Program-made: the position numbers and the translations under genes
Shown: one piece after another, positions 6,049 through 8,242 of the stretch
Layout: each line of letters begins with the position of its first letter
How positions within the stretch are numbered: the first letter of the stretch is position 1
The notes under the pieces: generated by a model
Seen by the model: the letters and a program-made list of their open reading frames with translations, nothing else
What the model was told of the DNA's origin: nothing
Databases searched by the model: none
NCBI GenBank assembly: GCA_027489105.1
Contig: JAIYAJ010000146.1
Coordinates: forward strand, 1-8,242
Direction of reading: 5' to 3'
DNA length: 8,242 bases
Source of the DNA: Zymomonas sp.
GTDB taxonomy: Bacteria; Pseudomonadota; Alphaproteobacteria; Sphingomonadales; Sphingomonadaceae

Positions 6049-6200
6049 AGCGCCACTGTCCTTCCGCACAGCTTCCCGGCAGAACAAAGTTTGCCTATTG
6101 CCCGCGCATCGTTTGATTTGCTGCGGATGGGGTTTTCAAGGCGCATCTTTCATGCTTTAGCGCCTGCAAATCCCGTGGACTCTGAAGGACAGGCTCGCGC
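6049..6200 (+). other. sucC leader region without a gene
   Basis: No coding potential is seen between the hairpin and sucC. It holds a small hairpin GGCAGA-ACAAAG-TTTGCC (6078-6095, one G-T pair) and an A/T-richer stretch at 6081-6140, where the sucC promoter is most likely. A TTGCCT (6091-6096) with TGATTT 17 bases later is only a weak match. The ribosome site is AAGGA (6185-6189) plus AGG (6191-6193) before ATG 6201. Confidence 0.4.
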
Positions 6201-7400
6201 ATGAACATCCATGAATATCAGGCCAAGGAGCTGCTGGCGAAGTTCGGTGTGGCAGTGCCCGCCGGCCATGCAGCGCTGAGCGTCGACGAAGCCGTCGAGG
6301 CAGCCAAGAAGCTCCCCGGGCCGATCTGGGTGGTCAAGGCGCAGATCCACGCGGGCGGCCGCGGCAAGGGCAAGTTCAAGGAACTGCCGGCCGATGCCAA
6401 GGGCGGCGTCCGCCTGTCCAAGTCGGTCGAGGAAGTCCGCGCCAATGCGCAGGACATGCTCGGCAACACCCTCGTCACCATCCAGACGGGCGAAGCCGGC
6501 AAGCAGGTCAACCGCCTGTACGTGACCGACGGCGCCGACATCAAATCCGAATATTATCTGTCGATGCTCGTCGATCGCAAGACCGGCCGCATCGCGATGA
6601 TCGTGTCGACCGAGGGCGGCATGGACATCGAGCAGGTCGCCCATGACACGCCCGAGAAGATTCGCACGATCGTGATCGACCCGGCCGAGGGCTTCCAGCC
6701 GCACCACGGCCGCGCCGTGGCCTTCGCGCTGAAGCTCAAGGGCGACCTGAACAAGCAGGCCGTCAAGCTTGCCGAGCAGCTCTACAACGCCTTCATCGCG
6801 ACCGACATGTCGATGCTCGAGGTCAATCCGCTGGTCGAGACGACCGACGGGAAGCTGCTCGTCCTCGACGCGAAGGTCAGCTTCGACTCGAATGCTCTGT
6901 ATCGCCACCCCGACGTCCTCGCCCTGCGCGACGAGACCGAGGAAGACCCGGCCGAGATCGAGGCGTCGAAGTATGACCTCGCCTACATCAAGCTCGACGG
7001 CGACATCGGCTGCATGGTCAACGGCGCGGGCCTCGCCATGGCGACGATGGACATCATCAAGCTGAACGGCATGTTCCCGTCGAACTTCCTCGACGTCGGC
7101 GGCGGCGCCACGAAGGAGAAGGTCACCGCGGCGTTCAAGATCATCCTGAGCGATCCTGCGGTGAAGGGCATCCTCGTCAACATCTTCGGCGGCATCATGC
7201 GCTGCGATATCATCGCGGAAGGCATCATTGCGGCGGCCAAGGAAGTGAACCTCTCGGTTCCGCTGGTCGTCCGCCTCGAAGGCACCAATGTTCAGCAGGG
7301 CAAGGACCTGCTGGCGGGTTCGGGCCTGCCGATCGTGGCCGCCGACGATCTGGGCGACGCCGCCCGCAAGATCGTCGCCGAGGTGAAGAAAGCGGCCTGA
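6201..7400 (+). CDS. sucC: Succinate-CoA ligase (ADP-forming) beta subunit
   Basis: TCA-cycle enzyme subunit; with the alpha subunit SucD it converts succinyl-CoA, ADP and phosphate to succinate, CoA and ATP. The product is 399 residues, near the family length (388 in E. coli). The N-terminal ATP-grasp begins [17 protein letters not shown], with Lys46 and the GGRGKGKF glycine loop (52-59). Mid-protein blocks are [21 protein letters not shown] and EVNPLVET followed by [14 protein letters not shown]. The C-terminal ligase domain shows [42 protein letters not shown] and [13 protein letters not shown]. The start is clear from the family N-terminus. Unlike the common sucCD pair, no sucD follows: after 191 bases the next gene is etfB. 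The alpha subunit must be encoded elsewhere. Nucleotide preference (ADP or GDP) is not proven by eye. Confidence 0.98.
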   Translation: MNIHEYQAKELLAKFGVAVPAGHAALSVDEAVEAAKKLPGPIWVVKAQIHAGGRGKGKFKELPADAKGGVRLSKSVEEVRANAQDMLGNTLVTIQTGEAGKQVNRLYVTDGADIKSEYYLSMLVDRKTGRIAMIVSTEGGMDIEQVAHDTPEKIRTIVIDPAEGFQPHHGRAVAFALKLKGDLNKQAVKLAEQLYNAFIATDMSMLEVNPLVETTDGKLLVLDAKVSFDSNALYRHPDVLALRDETEEDPAEIEASKYDLAYIKLDGDIGCMVNGAGLAMATMDIIKLNGMFPSNFLDVGGGATKEKVTAAFKIILSDPAVKGILVNIFGGIMRCDIIAEGIIAAAKEVNLSVPLVVRLEGTNVQQGKDLLAGSGLPIVAADDLGDAARKIVAEVKKAA

Positions 7401-7430
7401 TCCGTCCGGGAAAGGCGCGGTCGATCCGAT

Positions 7431-7459
7431 TTGCAAAACGGAACTTCGCAGTTTTGCAA
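7431..7459. promoter_or_regulatory. Perfect 9-bp inverted repeat upstream of etfB, operator candidate
   Basis: TTGCAAAAC (7431-7439) and GTTTTGCAA (7451-7459) form a perfect inverted repeat with an 11-base spacer, in an A/T-rich patch within GC-rich DNA. The arms contain TTTGCAAA (7430-7437) and TTTGCAAT (7453-7460). TTTGCAAA is, from memory, the core bound by short-chain acyl-CoA regulators of the RamB/PccR (ScfR) family. A TTGACC hexamer (7473-7478) lies 13 bases further on and could be a -35 element, though no good -10 follows. It could alternatively be a weak sucC terminator, but the stem is A/T-rich and no clean T-run follows. Confidence 0.5.
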
Positions 7460-7509
7460 TTTCACATTTGATTTGACCGCCGCGAACCGCAATGGCGATC
7501 GGCCATGGA

Positions 7510-7531
7510 GCCGGGTCCGCAAGGCCCCGGC
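7510..7531 (+). other. GC hairpin in the etfB leader
   Basis: GCCGGG (7510-7515) and CCCGGC (7526-7531) form a perfect 6-bp stem with a 10-base loop, 60 bases before the etfB start. No T-run follows. It may be part of the 5' leader or chance in GC-rich sequence. Confidence 0.3.
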
Positions 7532-7578
7532 CCGCTGGCAGCAAGGGATACGGCCTCCCCAGGGCAAGTGCCAAGGCC

Positions 7579-7584
7579 AAGGAG
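7579..7584 (+). promoter_or_regulatory. Strong ribosome binding site of etfB
   Basis: AAGGAG lies 7 bases before ATG 7592, the best Shine-Dalgarno match in the window, and settles the etfB start. Confidence 0.85.
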
Positions 7585-7591
7585 TGAAGCT

Positions 7592-8242
7592 ATGAAAGTC
7601 CTCGTGCCCGTTAAGCGGGTCATCGATTACAACGTGAAGCCTCGCGTCAAGATGGACGGCACCGGCGTCGACCTGGCCAACGTCAAGATGTCGATGAACC
7701 CCTTCGACGAAATCGCCGTCGAAGAAGCCATCCGCCTGAAGGAAAAGGGCATCGCGACCGAGATCGTCGCGGTTTCGATCGGCGAACAGAAAGCCCAGGA
7801 AACGCTGCGCACCGCGCTGGCGATGGGTGCCGACCGCGCGATCCTGATCGTGAGCGAGACCGAGGTCGAGCCGCTCGGCGTTGCCAAGCTGCTCGCCAAG
7901 ATCGTCGAGGAAGAGGCCCCCGGCCTCGTCATCCTCGGCAAGCAGGCGATCGACGACGATTCGAATCAGACCGGCCAGATGCTGGCAGCGCTCCTCGGCT
8001 GGGGCCAGGCGACATTTGCCTCCAAGCTTGAGCTTGGCGCCGACAAGACGACCGTGACCCGCGAAGTCGACGGCGGCCTGCAGACCATCGACGTCAAGCT
8101 GCCGGCGATCGTCACCACCGACTTGCGCCTCAACGAGCCGCGTTATGCCTCGCTGCCGAACATCATGAAGGCGAAGAAGAAGCCGCTCGACAAGAAGGCT
8201 CCGGCCGACTTCGGCGTCGACGTTGCCCCGCGCCTGAAGGTC
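7592..8242 (+). CDS. etfB: Electron transfer flavoprotein beta subunit, 3'-truncated by the window edge
   Basis: With EtfA it forms the soluble ETF heterodimer (FAD plus AMP) that collects electrons from acyl-CoA and related dehydrogenases and hands them to ETF:ubiquinone oxidoreductase. The frame is open from ATG 7592 to the last base, giving 217 residues of an expected 250 or so. The N-terminus [19 protein letters not shown] is typical. [17 protein letters not shown] and [17 protein letters not shown] are the nucleotide-binding blocks. The family signature runs from about residue 157 ([34 protein letters not shown]). Leu188 in [14 protein letters not shown] matches the leucine anchor of the recognition loop that docks into partner dehydrogenases. 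etfA is expected downstream but is outside the window. Link to sucC is by adjacency only; the 191-base gap with an inverted repeat suggests its own promoter. Confidence 0.97.
   Translation, partial: MKVLVPVKRVIDYNVKPRVKMDGTGVDLANVKMSMNPFDEIAVEEAIRLKEKGIATEIVAVSIGEQKAQETLRTALAMGADRAILIVSETEVEPLGVAKLLAKIVEEEAPGLVILGKQAIDDDSNQTGQMLAALLGWGQATFASKLELGADKTTVTREVDGGLQTIDVKLPAIVTTDLRLNEPRYASLPNIMKAKKKPLDKKAPADFGVDVAPRLKV

Noticed and set aside
6150..7580. A 476-residue open frame on the - strand opposite sucC.
   Set aside because: Same antisense artefact; sucC on the + strand has full-length family similarity and this translation has none recognised.
7401..7591. A hidden sucD remnant or small gene between sucC and etfB.
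   Set aside because: No frame there shows SucD motifs, and no start with a ribosome site gives a plausible product.

Overview
The window is GC-rich, tightly packed, and every supported gene lies on the + strand. Protein sequences and gene content point to an alphaproteobacterium, most likely a sphingomonad (Sphingomonadales). This rests on the GltX, GltA and SucC sequence style, COQ7-type ubiquinone hydroxylation, and two small exported proteins of a kind I associate with sphingomonads. The taxonomic call is by recognition, not by a search. I found no mobile element, CRISPR array, tRNA or rRNA.

Layout: (1) 1-1100, the C-terminal three quarters of glutamyl-tRNA synthetase (gltX), cut by the window start. 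(2) 1168-2451, citrate synthase (gltA), closed by a strong intrinsic terminator at 2481-2512. (3) 2513-2742, a non-coding stretch with a repeat-like, hairpin-rich GC island and several short palindromes. (4) 2743-6014, a run of five genes: a periplasmic S41 C-terminal processing protease (ctpA), the disulfide-bond oxidase dsbB, the di-iron ubiquinone hydroxylase coq7 (overlapping dsbB by 4 bases), a 132-residue exported protein with six cysteines, and a 106-residue lipoprotein. (5) 6201-7400, succinyl-CoA ligase beta subunit (sucC), with no sucD beside it. (6) 7592 to the end, the first 217 residues of electron transfer flavoprotein beta subunit (etfB), cut by the window end.

Most of these genes share an aerobic energy and quinone theme. 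GltA and SucC are TCA-cycle enzymes. ETF passes electrons from acyl-CoA dehydrogenases toward ubiquinone. COQ7 makes ubiquinone, and DsbB reduces ubiquinone to drive disulfide formation in the envelope. The two small exported proteins downstream carry even numbers of non-lipidated cysteines, so they could be clients of the Dsb pathway; this is inference.

The window is mostly core metabolism, and I see no clear new defence or biosynthetic system. The items most worth a second look are non-coding: a perfect 9-bp inverted repeat with TTTGCAAA-type cores upstream of etfB, a set of competing hairpins between gltX and gltA, and the repeat-like island before ctpA. The uncharacterised six-cysteine protein next to dsbB-coq7 is the main protein-level lead.
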